NCBI GenBank assembly: GCA_934122215.1
Contig: CAKOWF010000017.1
Location: 1-20,264, forward strand
DNA: 20,264 bases
Direction of reading: 5' to 3'
Source of the DNA: an uncultured Bacilli bacterium
GTDB taxonomy: Bacteria; Bacillota_I; Bacilli_A; RF39; UBA660
This document shows, in pieces, positions 1-7,588 of the stretch. Under the pieces are notes generated by a model. The model worked only from the letters and a program-made list of their open reading frames with translations. It was not told the origin of the DNA and made no database searches. Positions within the stretch are counted from its first letter, which is position 1. Each line of letters begins with the position of its first letter. A program made the position numbers and the translations under genes.

Positions 1-354
1 TGTTATTTTTACATAATAATTTATTTTATCTATATTATTTAATGATAATAATTCAGAGTAATGACTCCATGATAATTTGGCAGACAGCGTCTGCCATTTT
101 TGTTTATAATATAAATTAAAAAATTGACGCATGTTTCTTAAATTTCTTTCACTATATCCTTTGCCTAACTCATTTGTTAATTTTTTAGAATATTCTTTTA
201 TAATTCCTTCTCCATAATGTTTTCCTGCTTCGCTTAATATTTTTCCTACATTATAGTAAGTCTTTAAATCACTTCTATTTTTACTATAATCTTTTATCTT
301 TTTATATACTTCATTACTTATTAATTCTTCTTTTATATTTTCATAATAATTCAT
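1..354 (-). CDS. YhcG/DUF1016-family PDDEXK nuclease, N-terminal part (cut by window edge)
   Basis: The 118 codons visible begin MNYYENIKEELISNEVYKKI and run off the left edge. They match the N-terminal DUF1016 domain; the protein at 16723-17610 is a paralogue with about half of its first 98 residues identical, including MNYY, KDYSK, YSKKL and LSWSH. In this family the N-terminal helical domain is followed by a C-terminal PDDEXK nuclease domain, which would lie outside the window, so nuclease activity is inferred from the paralogue. The start ATG at 354 has a perfect GGAGG six bases upstream. The gene lies downstream of the exporter operon, separated by a terminator and its own promoter region. 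It contains a perfect 8-3-8 palindrome at 78-96 encoding W87-K93. The true C-terminus and integrity cannot be judged here. Confidence 0.85.
   Translation of the reverse strand, partial: MNYYENIKEELISNEVYKKIKDYSKNRSDLKTYYNVGKILSEAGKHYGEGIIKEYSKKLTNELGKGYSERNLRNMRQFFNLYYKQKWQTLSAKLSWSHYSELLSLNNIDKINYYVKIT
78..96. repeat. Perfect 8-3-8 palindrome inside the first DUF1016 gene
   Basis: Arms TGGCAGAC (78-85) and GTCTGCCA (89-96) flank AGC. It occupies nt 259-277 of the reading frame and encodes WQTLSAK just before LSWSH. The paralogous gene has a different but equally perfect 8-3-8 palindrome at the same gene coordinates. It is also strikingly GC-rich compared with its surroundings. Confidence 0.9.
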
Positions 355-365
355 TTTTTCCTCCT

Positions 366-390
366 TAAATGTTTTATATACTAACATTTA
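366..390. promoter_or_regulatory. Inverted repeat in the promoter/leader of the first DUF1016 gene
   Basis: Arms TAAATGTT (366-373) and AACATTTA (383-390) are separated by 9 bp. On the minus strand the spacer carries a TATATA/ATAAAA -10-like sequence and the repeat ends just before the GGAGG ribosome binding site. This is consistent with an operator, possibly autoregulatory, but it could also be a leader hairpin that affects translation. No -35 with good spacing is certain. Confidence 0.4.
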
Positions 391-407
391 AAAAGTTAAA
401 ATTTTGT

Positions 408-441
408 CAAAAAAAGTAGACACTTTATAAAATATCTACTT
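408..441 (-). terminator. Rho-independent terminator of the exporter/heptad-repeat operon
   Basis: On the minus strand AAGTAGA (441-435) pairs with TCTACTT (420-414), followed by a run of T. It lies directly after the stop codon at 449 and ahead of the downstream DUF1016 gene. Confidence 0.8.
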
Positions 442-448
442 CAATTTT

Positions 449-2176
449 TTAAAATTTAAATAAATTTTTTACTCTATCTATTAAAGAATTTTTTGTTTCA
501 GTATTTTTTTTAACAACAGTTGGCTCTACATATTTTTTTGAATCTACTACAAACACAAATTTTGTTTCACCATCGATACCAGTTCCACTACTAATTGTTT
601 TATAATTTTCACCTAATTTAACTAAACTTTTAATTCTTTCAGCAGTTGTTTTAACATCACCATTTACTATAGAAGATAATTTTTTAATACCTTCGTTATT
701 ATATTTTGAAACTCCATTTGATAATTCATTAATACCATTATCAAGTTCAGTAACTCCATTATATAATTCAGTTAATGATGAAGTTATGGTACTAATTGAA
801 GCATTTTTAACTGTATTTGCTACTTCATTTGAAAGACTAGTAGAAATAGTAGAAGCTGTATTAATTGCTGATGTTTCTGCTACAGTTACGGCAACTTCTT
901 TAGATACCTTTTCAGCTACATAAGAAGAAACGTTACTAGCTGTTTTAGAACCTGAAGTAGTAGCTGCTTGTTGAACGTATGGAAGAGTTTTATCATTTTT
1001 TATAACTAAACAACTTGCAGTTTGTTCATTAGTCATTGTACCACCTTTTGATACAATAGCTTTACCAGTTTCACAAGCAACATAGTCATTATATTCATTA
1101 ACACTCTTTAAATATTCTATAACTGCTTCACTGACAGAATTTGTAACATAACCTACTACATTACTATCATTTGAACTCATATTTGCTTTTACAGTATTCC
1201 ATGTTGTATTAGCTAATTTATTTTTATACTCAGTTGTAAAAGTTGACTTTACATTATTAACTGTTTTATTTTTAATAGAAGTAATTTGTTCATTATTTAA
1301 AGCATTTGTACTATTATTAGATAAACTATTAATAGCAGTTCCTAATTTAGATTTTAATAAATTAGATCCTTCTTTTACTTTTGTAGTACTTTCATCTATT
1401 AAATTCATATTAGTTTGTAATTCATTTACTTTACTATATAATGAATTTAATTTATCAAATTGAGATAAATCACTGCTTGTAATTAATTTAGGAGTAACCA
1501 TTGAATAAATTGTATTTAACTCAAAACAAGTTGTATCATATGTAATAGTAATTGTATCCATGTTCTTAAATTCAGATAGTCCTAAACTTTCATATAGTCC
1601 AGGAGTACTAATACCAACTATTACACTATTTGTTCCATTTGAAATAATTTTACCACTAGAAACTGCAATATTACTATTTTTATTTGATATAGTTGTTCCC
1701 ATAGTAACTACAAATGGTGTATATAATAATTCATTTTTTTCATTCACATTTACTACATGTTTATCAGTATTAGTATATTTAATAGTTATTTCTACTTTAC
1801 CACTTTTACCAACCATATCATCTACATTCATAGCATTACCATCTAGTTTATAAGTGATATTCATTTTTATTGGTAATTCACTTTCATATTTTCCTTGATA
1901 ATAAATATCATTGCCTAAAGCATTCCATGTTAAATTAGTATTATTAACACTAAATGTTTCACTACCATTTAAATTAATTATTCCTTTTAAATCACTATAA
2001 TCATCTATAGTACTTAATTTATCATTATTTATTAAATGTTCATTAACATATATATTTTTTAAACTGCCATCGCTATTTAATTTACTATATACAGTTTCAC
2101 TTTTTGATAAAGCTTCTGTAGATAGAGGTATTGTTAAAGTTAATATAGCGAGTGAACCTAAAATTTTATTTTTCAT
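449..2176 (-). CDS. Secreted heptad-repeat partner protein of the MMPL exporter
   Basis: A 575-residue protein with a typical signal peptide (KNK followed by a hydrophobic stretch ILGSLAILTLTIPLS to about residue 20). The N-terminal half is a beta-rich region with no motif I can name. The C-terminal half is rich in Ser/Thr/Asn and has long predicted coiled-coil helices. It includes the ELxNG-type repeats around TELYNGVTELDNGINELSNG, the X-X-X-Leu-X-X-Gly heptads seen in YhgE/Pip-like proteins that accompany MMPL-family permeases. No C-terminal membrane anchor is visible, so it is probably secreted or held outside by its partner. Its start overlaps the end of the exporter gene by 11 bp, with AAAGGA upstream, so the two are cotranscribed and probably act together at the cell surface. 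The molecular role and substrate are unknown. Confidence 0.8.
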   Translation of the reverse strand: MKNKILGSLAILTLTIPLSTEALSKSETVYSKLNSDGSLKNIYVNEHLINNDKLSTIDDYSDLKGIINLNGSETFSVNNTNLTWNALGNDIYYQGKYESELPIKMNITYKLDGNAMNVDDMVGKSGKVEITIKYTNTDKHVVNVNEKNELLYTPFVVTMGTTISNKNSNIAVSSGKIISNGTNSVIVGISTPGLYESLGLSEFKNMDTITITYDTTCFELNTIYSMVTPKLITSSDLSQFDKLNSLYSKVNELQTNMNLIDESTTKVKEGSNLLKSKLGTAINSLSNNSTNALNNEQITSIKNKTVNNVKSTFTTEYKNKLANTTWNTVKANMSSNDSNVVGYVTNSVSEAVIEYLKSVNEYNDYVACETGKAIVSKGGTMTNEQTASCLVIKNDKTLPYVQQAATTSGSKTASNVSSYVAEKVSKEVAVTVAETSAINTASTISTSLSNEVANTVKNASISTITSSLTELYNGVTELDNGINELSNGVSKYNNEGIKKLSSIVNGDVKTTAERIKSLVKLGENYKTISSGTGIDGETKFVFVVDSKKYVEPTVVKKNTETKNSLIDRVKNLFKF

Positions 2177-4232
2177 TTTTCTTACATCCTTTCGTACTTT
2201 TCATTATAATTTTATCAAAGATTAGAAGTATTGATGGTAATACTGTTATGACTATTACCATACTAACAATTGCTCCTCTTGATATTAATGTACACAAACT
2301 ACCTACCATTTCAAGTTTAGAGTATAATCCAACTCCAAATGTAGCTGCAAAGAAACATAAACCACTAACTAAAATAGATGCACCATTATAGTTTAATGTT
2401 TTTTTCATTGCTTCTTTTTTATCTAATTCTTTTCTGTTTTGTAAATAAGAAGTTGTTAATAATATTGCATAATCAATCGTTGCACCTAATTGAATTGTTC
2501 CTAAAACTATAGGTGCGACAAATGGCAATGTAACACCTCCAAAATATGAGAATGACATATTTATGAAAATTGCTGCCTCTATAGCAAATATTAATAATAA
2601 TGGTAAAGATATACTCTTTAATACAAGTAATAATATAATTAATATACAAATTATTGAAGAATTATTTACATTACTAAAATCTGTATCACTTATTGTAATT
2701 AGATCTTTCATAAGTGGACCTTCACCTGCTACTATAGAATTTTTATCATATTTTTTTACTATATCATTTACTATAGTTATTTGATCATTTAATTCTGTAC
2801 TTGCTACTTCATATTCTGAATTTAATAAAATCATTTCGTACTTTTCACTTTTAAATACTTTTAATAATTCATCAGGTAACATATTTTCTGATATACCCAT
2901 TTGTTTTAAATCATCAAATGATAATACAAAATCTATACCTTCTACTTCTTTTAATTCATCTGTCATTTTTACTATATCATTAGATAACATATTATTATCT
3001 ACTAATATAATTTCTGGACTAACAATATTGTATTTTTCCTTTAAAACATTATTTGTACTTATACTTTCTAATGTTTCTGGTAATGATTTATCTATTTTAT
3101 AATAAACATCAATTTTTTTATATCCCAAATAACATGGTATTAATATTATTAGAAAAATTATAAATATAACTATATGATGATTTACTATAAATTTATTTAA
3201 TTTATTAAAAGTTAAGTTTAATTTTTCATGTTTTGTTTTTTCTATTACTTTATCAAATACAAGTAATAAACTTGGAAATAATGTAAGTACACATATTACT
3301 CCAATTATTACTCCTTTAGCCATAACAATTCCTAAATCTTTACCTAAAGTTAGATTCATAGTACATAATACCAAGAATCCAGCTACTGTAGTAAGTGAAC
3401 TACCTATTACAGAAGTAAATGTTTCAGATATTGCTTCTTTCATAGCTTCATTATTATCTTTACATTTTTCTTTTTTCTTTTCATATGAGTGATATAGAAA
3501 GATTGAAAAATCTGTTGTTACTCCTAATTGTAATACAGCAACTAATGCTTTGGTTATATATGATATTTCACCTAAAAATATATTTGTTCCTAAATTGAAT
3601 AATATAGCACATCCAATATTTAATAGTAAAAATACTGGTACTAGATATGAATCTAATGATAATTCTAGAACAATAATACATAAAAATACTGCTATTACGA
3701 TATAGATAAATATTTCTTGTTCTGATAAATTCATAGTATCTAATACCATTGAACTCATACCACCCAATTTAACATTATCTGAAGTCATATTTCTTATTTC
3801 TTCTACAGCATCTATTGTTTTTTCACTTGATGTTCCATCTTCAAATGTAATAAATAATAAATCTGTATTTTCATTATGTAGATGTTCAGTTATTTCTGTT
3901 GGTAACATATCTACTGGTATATTTGTACCTAATACATCATATAATGAAACTACTTCATTTACCCCTTCTACTTCTTTAATTTTTTCTTCTAACTTAATGA
4001 TATCTTTACTTTTCATATTTTCTAATACAGCTATTGAATATGATCCCATATTAAAATCATCTGTTAGAATATTTTGACCTTTTATTGTTTCAATGTCTTC
4101 TGGTAAATAAACTAATATATCATAGTTTATTTTAGTTAATTTCATTCCAATAAAAGATAGTACTAATAGTAAACAAGTTACAATTAAAATTGTTTTTTTA
4201 TGTTTACATATTTTATCTGCTAATGTTTTCAT
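2166..4232 (-). CDS. MMPL/RND-superfamily membrane exporter
   Basis: A 688-residue membrane protein with the duplicated RND layout: TM1 (about residues 13-30), a large extracytoplasmic loop with alternating charged helices (about 35-170), five or six TM segments (about 172-325), a second single TM (about 348-368), a second extracytoplasmic loop, and a final TM cluster (about 530-675). In the second TM of each cluster are family-like stretches (LGVTTDFSIFLYHSYE and LGATIDYAILLTTSYL), each with the conserved intramembrane Asp expected for proton coupling. This matches the MMPL family, which exports lipids, glycolipids or drugs. The substrate cannot be told from sequence. The ATG at 4232 follows GGTG at good spacing. 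The gene is first in an operon with the heptad-repeat protein and is divergent from a TetR-family gene, so repression by that regulator is likely. Confidence 0.92.
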   Translation of the reverse strand: MKTLADKICKHKKTILIVTCLLLVLSFIGMKLTKINYDILVYLPEDIETIKGQNILTDDFNMGSYSIAVLENMKSKDIIKLEEKIKEVEGVNEVVSLYDVLGTNIPVDMLPTEITEHLHNENTDLLFITFEDGTSSEKTIDAVEEIRNMTSDNVKLGGMSSMVLDTMNLSEQEIFIYIVIAVFLCIIVLELSLDSYLVPVFLLLNIGCAILFNLGTNIFLGEISYITKALVAVLQLGVTTDFSIFLYHSYEKKKEKCKDNNEAMKEAISETFTSVIGSSLTTVAGFLVLCTMNLTLGKDLGIVMAKGVIIGVICVLTLFPSLLLVFDKVIEKTKHEKLNLTFNKLNKFIVNHHIVIFIIFLIILIPCYLGYKKIDVYYKIDKSLPETLESISTNNVLKEKYNIVSPEIILVDNNMLSNDIVKMTDELKEVEGIDFVLSFDDLKQMGISENMLPDELLKVFKSEKYEMILLNSEYEVASTELNDQITIVNDIVKKYDKNSIVAGEGPLMKDLITISDTDFSNVNNSSIICILIILLLVLKSISLPLLLIFAIEAAIFINMSFSYFGGVTLPFVAPIVLGTIQLGATIDYAILLTTSYLQNRKELDKKEAMKKTLNYNGASILVSGLCFFAATFGVGLYSKLEMVGSLCTLISRGAIVSMVIVITVLPSILLIFDKIIMKSTKGCKKNEK

Positions 4233-4317
4233 TTAATCACCATCCACAAGATAGTTTATTATATGTTTTAAAATATTAACACAAGCATATTTATAAAAAT
4301 GTATGTTTTCCGACAAA

Positions 4318-4345
4318 ATTATAAATATGTATTTATAAAGCGCAA
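4318..4345 (-). promoter_or_regulatory. Exporter promoter with embedded palindromic TetR-type operator
   Basis: On the minus strand a -35 TTGCGC (4345-4340) and a -10 TATAAT (4323-4318) are 16 bp apart. The spacer and -10 are occupied by a perfect 20-bp inverted repeat at 4319-4338, with arms TTATAAATA and TATTTATAA around a TG centre. Such symmetry over the promoter is the usual place for a TetR-family dimer to bind. A further copy of TATTTATAA lies at 4288-4296, 42 bp away (about four helical turns), and could be a half-site. The assignment is inferred from position; no binding data exist. Confidence 0.6.
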
Positions 4346-4361
4346 CAAAATAACATTTATC

Positions 4362-4389
4362 TTTACTTTTGTTGGAAATAGCATATAAT
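4362..4389 (+). promoter_or_regulatory. Candidate tetR promoter
   Basis: TTTACT (4362-4367) and TATAAT (4384-4389) have a 16-bp spacer. The transcript would start about 10 bases before the ATG at 4407, which leaves a very short leader containing GGTGGT. The -10 is good and the -35 is weak. Confidence 0.4.
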
Positions 4390-4406
4390 AATAGTTGGTG
4401 GTAATA

Positions 4407-4964
4407 ATGGATAAGAAACAAGATTTAAGAGTAATTAAAACTAAAAATTTACTATATCAAACTTTAATCGAATTAATGAAAGACAAAACTTTTGAAGAAA
4501 TTAAAGTATCTGATATATGTTCTAAAGCTATGGTTAATAGATCAACTTTTTATGCTCATTATGAAGATAAATATGAACTATTATTAGATTTTATTAATAA
4601 TTTAAAAGAAGAATTAGTTATTGAGTTAAATAAAAATGAAAATAATTTAAATACTAGAGAATATTACATTAAATTAATTAGTTTGTTTTTAGATCATATT
4701 GAAAGTAAAAAAAATATTTATAATTCAATTATGATTAATAATCGAAATAGTATTATGATGGATATATTGCTTAGTGTTGTTAATGATGATATTTTAAATA
4801 AAATTAAATCAAATGATATTGATACAAAAGTACCTAGTGATATAATAGCTAAATTTTATTTAGGTGGAGTTATTAATTTAGGTGTTGAATGGCTAAGAGA
4901 TAGTACTAAATATACTAAAGATGAAATAATAAAATATTTGGAAATATTAATTCCAAATGTATAA
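4407..4964 (+). CDS. TetR/AcrR-family transcriptional regulator
   Basis: A 185-residue protein starting MDKKQDLRVIKTKNLL. The N-terminal helix-turn-helix (about residues 8-55) has the TetR pattern: an ALxELxxxKxFEEIKVSDI-like helix followed by the recognition stretch MVNRSTFYAHYEDKYELL. The C-terminal region is helical and resembles the TetR_C_8/DhaS-like ligand or dimer domain. I chose the ATG at 4407 over an in-frame TTG at 4395 because GGTGGT sits just upstream of the ATG and family members begin close to this point. It is the only convincing plus-strand gene. It is divergent from the MMPL exporter, with a palindromic operator in the shared intergenic region, so it most likely represses the exporter operon and perhaps itself. 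The ligand is unknown. Confidence 0.9.
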   Translation: MDKKQDLRVIKTKNLLYQTLIELMKDKTFEEIKVSDICSKAMVNRSTFYAHYEDKYELLLDFINNLKEELVIELNKNENNLNTREYYIKLISLFLDHIESKKNIYNSIMINNRNSIMMDILLSVVNDDILNKIKSNDIDTKVPSDIIAKFYLGGVINLGVEWLRDSTKYTKDEIIKYLEILIPNV

Positions 4965-4965
4965 A

Positions 4966-4993
4966 AAAATTGCATATTAAGTTATGCAATTTT
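4966..4993. terminator. Bidirectional terminator between tetR and prmC
   Basis: A perfect stem AAAATTGCATA (4966-4976) / TATGCAATTTT (4983-4993) with a TTAAGT loop. It has T-rich flanks on both strands and serves both convergent genes. The prmC stop codon (4992-4994) lies inside the stem. Confidence 0.85.
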
Positions 4994-5696
4994 ATTTTGT
5001 TTCAATAAATAAAAATCTATCTCTTCCTTGTAAATCTTTTTCTACCGATATATTTACATTATCTAAATATTTATTAGTAATTTCAACTAAATCATTACCT
5101 TGTTTATATCCAATTTCAAAAGCTATTATAAATTTATCATTTAGATATTTTTTAATATTTTTAAGAATTTCTTCATAAAAATATAATCCCTTATTTGGTG
5201 CATATAAAGCTATATTTGGCTCATTATTTTTAACAATATCATCTATTTCTTCATCATATGATATATATGGAGGATTTGAAATAATACAATCAAATTTATC
5301 ATTAATATTGCTAAATAAATTACTTTCAATCAATTTAATATCTACATTATTTAATTTTATATTTTCTTTTGCTACTTCTAAAGCATCAATAGATATATCG
5401 GTTGCTGTTATGTTAGAATTTAATTCTTTTTTTAAAGTAATTGCAATGCAACCACTACCTGTACATAAGTCTAATATATTTATTTGTTGATCAAATTTAT
5501 TTTTTATTCTTTTTATAGTTTTTTCAACTAATTCCTCTGTTTCAAATCTTGGTATTAAAACATTTTTATTAACTTTAATTGTATTACCATAAAAATTAAC
5601 ATTGCCAATTATATATTGAACTGGTTCACCATTTTTATATCTTTCTATAGCTTCATCTAAATTTTCTTTTACATACTTTTTTAAATATTCTTCCAT
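4992..5696 (-). CDS. prmC: Peptide chain release factor glutamine methyltransferase
   Basis: This is an S-adenosylmethionine-dependent enzyme that N5-methylates the Gln of the GGQ motif in RF1/RF2. Visible family signatures are the GEPVQYIIGNVNFYG segment (residues 23-37), IPRFETEELVE (48-58), SAM motif I LDLCTGSGCIA (75-85), the TD acidic position (99-100), and the catalytic NPPYIS (141-146). At 234 residues it is shorter than the usual roughly 275-285. Almost all of the deficit is at the N-terminus, where the helical substrate-recognition domain should be. The start ATG at 5696 overlaps the upstream gene by 16 bp. It shares an operon with prfA, which encodes its substrate, and this makes the assignment firm. 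Confidence 0.93.
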   Translation of the reverse strand: MEEYLKKYVKENLDEAIERYKNGEPVQYIIGNVNFYGNTIKVNKNVLIPRFETEELVEKTIKRIKNKFDQQINILDLCTGSGCIAITLKKELNSNITATDISIDALEVAKENIKLNNVDIKLIESNLFSNINDKFDCIISNPPYISYDEEIDDIVKNNEPNIALYAPNKGLYFYEEILKNIKKYLNDKFIIAFEIGYKQGNDLVEITNKYLDNVNISVEKDLQGRDRFLFIETK

Positions 5697-6532
5697 GTTC
5701 CACCTTTTGTATATATTAATATTTTATCATTATTAACTTCTTTTTTGACAAAACCATAATTTAGTATTTCATCTACTTCACTATCATTAAATCCTATCAT
5801 ATTTCCATTGTATAAATATGATACTAACTTACCACTTTCTTTTAAATGAGGTATTATACTTTTATATAAAAATTTCTTATATGATTTTAGAGGTTCAGTA
5901 TTAAACATATTATTTAAATAATCGGTAATATTTGATATAAAAATATAATCATATTTTTTATCTAAATTTAACCTAGTTAAATTGGAATTAATAAAATTTA
6001 CTGTTTTATTTGAAATATCATTTTTTAATTTATAATAATTTATTTCTTCTAAATATGTGTTATTTTTTATAAGTTGTTCCCTATCACTATATTTATTATT
6101 TGTAAAAAGGGGTGTATGTTTATCATATTTTGTAAATACATAATCAAAAAAATATTTAACATCAAAATTATTATTCCAATTTTGTTTAATCTTTCCAAAT
6201 AATTTTTTACTATAATTAGATTCTTTATCTAGAAAAAAATCTAAATATTCATCCAACTCTAAAGTAATTAAAGCATAACTTTTTAATATATAAAAATAAT
6301 AAGCGTATAAATTAATATCAAAAGTATCAATATTATCCACGTCAAGTAACATATTTAAAATATGATCACCACTACCTGTTACTGTTAATATTTCTTTGCT
6401 TTTTAAATCAAAATTTTTTAAATAATCTTTTATACATTCATTTGTAAATGTATAAATAAATGAACGAGTGCTAAACTTTAATTTAGAAGAAGCCATAATA
6501 TAATCTATGGCTTCTAAATCTAATTTATCCAT
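5681..6532 (-). CDS. DUF3419/BtaA-like putative SAM-dependent transferase
   Basis: A 283-residue soluble protein. The stretch KEILTVTGSGDHILNMLL (about residues 45-62), followed by DTFDINLYAYYF, resembles the SAM-binding region of the DUF3419 family, which includes the diacylglycerol 3-amino-3-carboxypropyl transferase BtaA. A later stretch, KYDYIFISNITDYL (about 193-206), fits the next strand of a Rossmann methyltransferase fold. The activity here is unproven; betaine-lipid synthesis should not be assumed. It starts at the last base of prfA (the ATG at 6532 overlaps the prfA stop) and its end overlaps prmC by 16 bp, so it is translated as part of the miaB-prfA-prmC operon. Lys, Asn and Tyr content is high, as for its neighbours. 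Confidence 0.65.
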   Translation of the reverse strand: MDKLDLEAIDYIMASSKLKFSTRSFIYTFTNECIKDYLKNFDLKSKEILTVTGSGDHILNMLLDVDNIDTFDINLYAYYFYILKSYALITLELDEYLDFFLDKESNYSKKLFGKIKQNWNNNFDVKYFFDYVFTKYDKHTPLFTNNKYSDREQLIKNNTYLEEINYYKLKNDISNKTVNFINSNLTRLNLDKKYDYIFISNITDYLNNMFNTEPLKSYKKFLYKSIIPHLKESGKLVSYLYNGNMIGFNDSEVDEILNYGFVKKEVNNDKILIYTKGGTWKNI

Positions 6533-7587
6533 TATTCTCCTCTTAATTTACGTGCTTGATCTTCCGTAATTAAAGCTTCTATTACTTTATCAATATCTCC
6601 TTGCATTACTCTATCTAGTGTATTTAAAGTAAATCCAATTCTATGATCAGTAACTCTATTTTGAGGATAATTATAAGTTCTTATTTTTTCACTTCTATCC
6701 CCTGTTCCAATTTTACTTCTTCTTTCAGCACCTAATTTTTCTTGTTCTTGAGTTTGATAATAATCATATAGTCTTGTAGTTAATATTTTAATGGCTTTTT
6801 CTTTATTTTTTATTTGTGATCTTTCTGTTTGAGAATATACTACTATTCCAGTTGGAATATGAGTTAAACGTACAGCTGAATCAGTTGTATTTACTCCTTG
6901 TCCTCCACATCCTGAGCTTCTTGTTATATCAATTCTAACTTCATTCATATCAAGTGTATAATCCACTTCTTCTGCTTCAGGCATTACAAGTACAGTAGCT
7001 GTTGAAGTATGTACTCTTCCTTGTGTTTCTGTTACAGGTACTCTTTGAACTCTATGTGCTCCTGACTCATATTTTAATTTCGAATAAACATTTTCTCCCT
7101 TTACCATAAAACTTATCAAAGAATATCCACCTGCTTCAGAGTGTTCTTCTTGTAATATTTCTATTTTCCATCCTTCTCTTTCAGCAAGTTTACGATACAT
7201 TTCAAATAAATCTCCAGCAAATATGTTTCCTTCATCTCCACCGGCTGCTCCTCTTATTTCAACAATAACATTTTTACCGTCATTTGGATCTTTAGGTAAT
7301 AATAATATTTCTAAATCTTTATTTAATTTATCTAATTCATTTGTTAATTTTGAAACTTCTTCTTTTGCCATTTCCCCTAGTTCTGGATCTTTACTCATTT
7401 CTTTAGCATCTTCTAAATCATGAGTTAATTTTTTATAATTTTGAAATGCTTCATAAGCATCCTTTAAACCTGCTTGTTCCTTGGTTAATTTTAGAGTTTC
7501 TTTTATATTAGATATTATTTCTGGTTTCATTAATTCTTCATTAATTTCATTATATCTATTTTCTATATTAGTTAATCTTTCTATCAT
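6532..7587 (-). CDS. prfA: Peptide chain release factor 1
   Basis: RF1 recognises UAA and UAG stop codons. From the chosen start the protein has 351 residues, normal for the family. It shows the N-terminal helical domain, the RF1-type tripeptide PVT (residues 184-186, in the RVPVTETQGRVHTS segment) and the catalytic GGQ (228-230, within SSGCGGQGVNTTDSAVRLTH). PxT rather than SPF separates it from RF2. Two ATGs are possible. The one at 7596 touches GGGG with no spacing, whereas the one at 7587 has that GGGG nine bases upstream and gives MIERL, close to typical RF1 starts, so I chose 7587. The gene follows miaB almost without a gap. Its product is the substrate of PrmC encoded two genes later. 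Confidence 0.96.
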   Translation of the reverse strand: MIERLTNIENRYNEINEELMKPEIISNIKETLKLTKEQAGLKDAYEAFQNYKKLTHDLEDAKEMSKDPELGEMAKEEVSKLTNELDKLNKDLEILLLPKDPNDGKNVIVEIRGAAGGDEGNIFAGDLFEMYRKLAEREGWKIEILQEEHSEAGGYSLISFMVKGENVYSKLKYESGAHRVQRVPVTETQGRVHTSTATVLVMPEAEEVDYTLDMNEVRIDITRSSGCGGQGVNTTDSAVRLTHIPTGIVVYSQTERSQIKNKEKAIKILTTRLYDYYQTQEQEKLGAERRSKIGTGDRSEKIRTYNYPQNRVTDHRIGFTLNTLDRVMQGDIDKVIEALITEDQARKLRGE

Positions 7588-7588
7588 A

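Noticed and set aside
720..1400. Possible DNA tandem repeat in the heptad-repeat gene
   Set aside because: The periodicity is at the protein level (Leu-x-x-Gly heptads, Ser/Thr-rich helices); the DNA copies are too diverged to call a tandem array.
4343..4374. Inverted repeat CAACAAAA/TTTTGTTG between tetR and the exporter
   Set aside because: The spacer of 16 bp and off-promoter position are less typical than the compact repeat at 4319-4338; in AT-rich sequence this could be chance.
4233..4421. 62-residue minus-strand ORF in the tetR-exporter intergenic region
   Set aside because: It covers the divergent promoters and the operator, overlaps the tetR start, and has no ribosome binding site or recognisable content.
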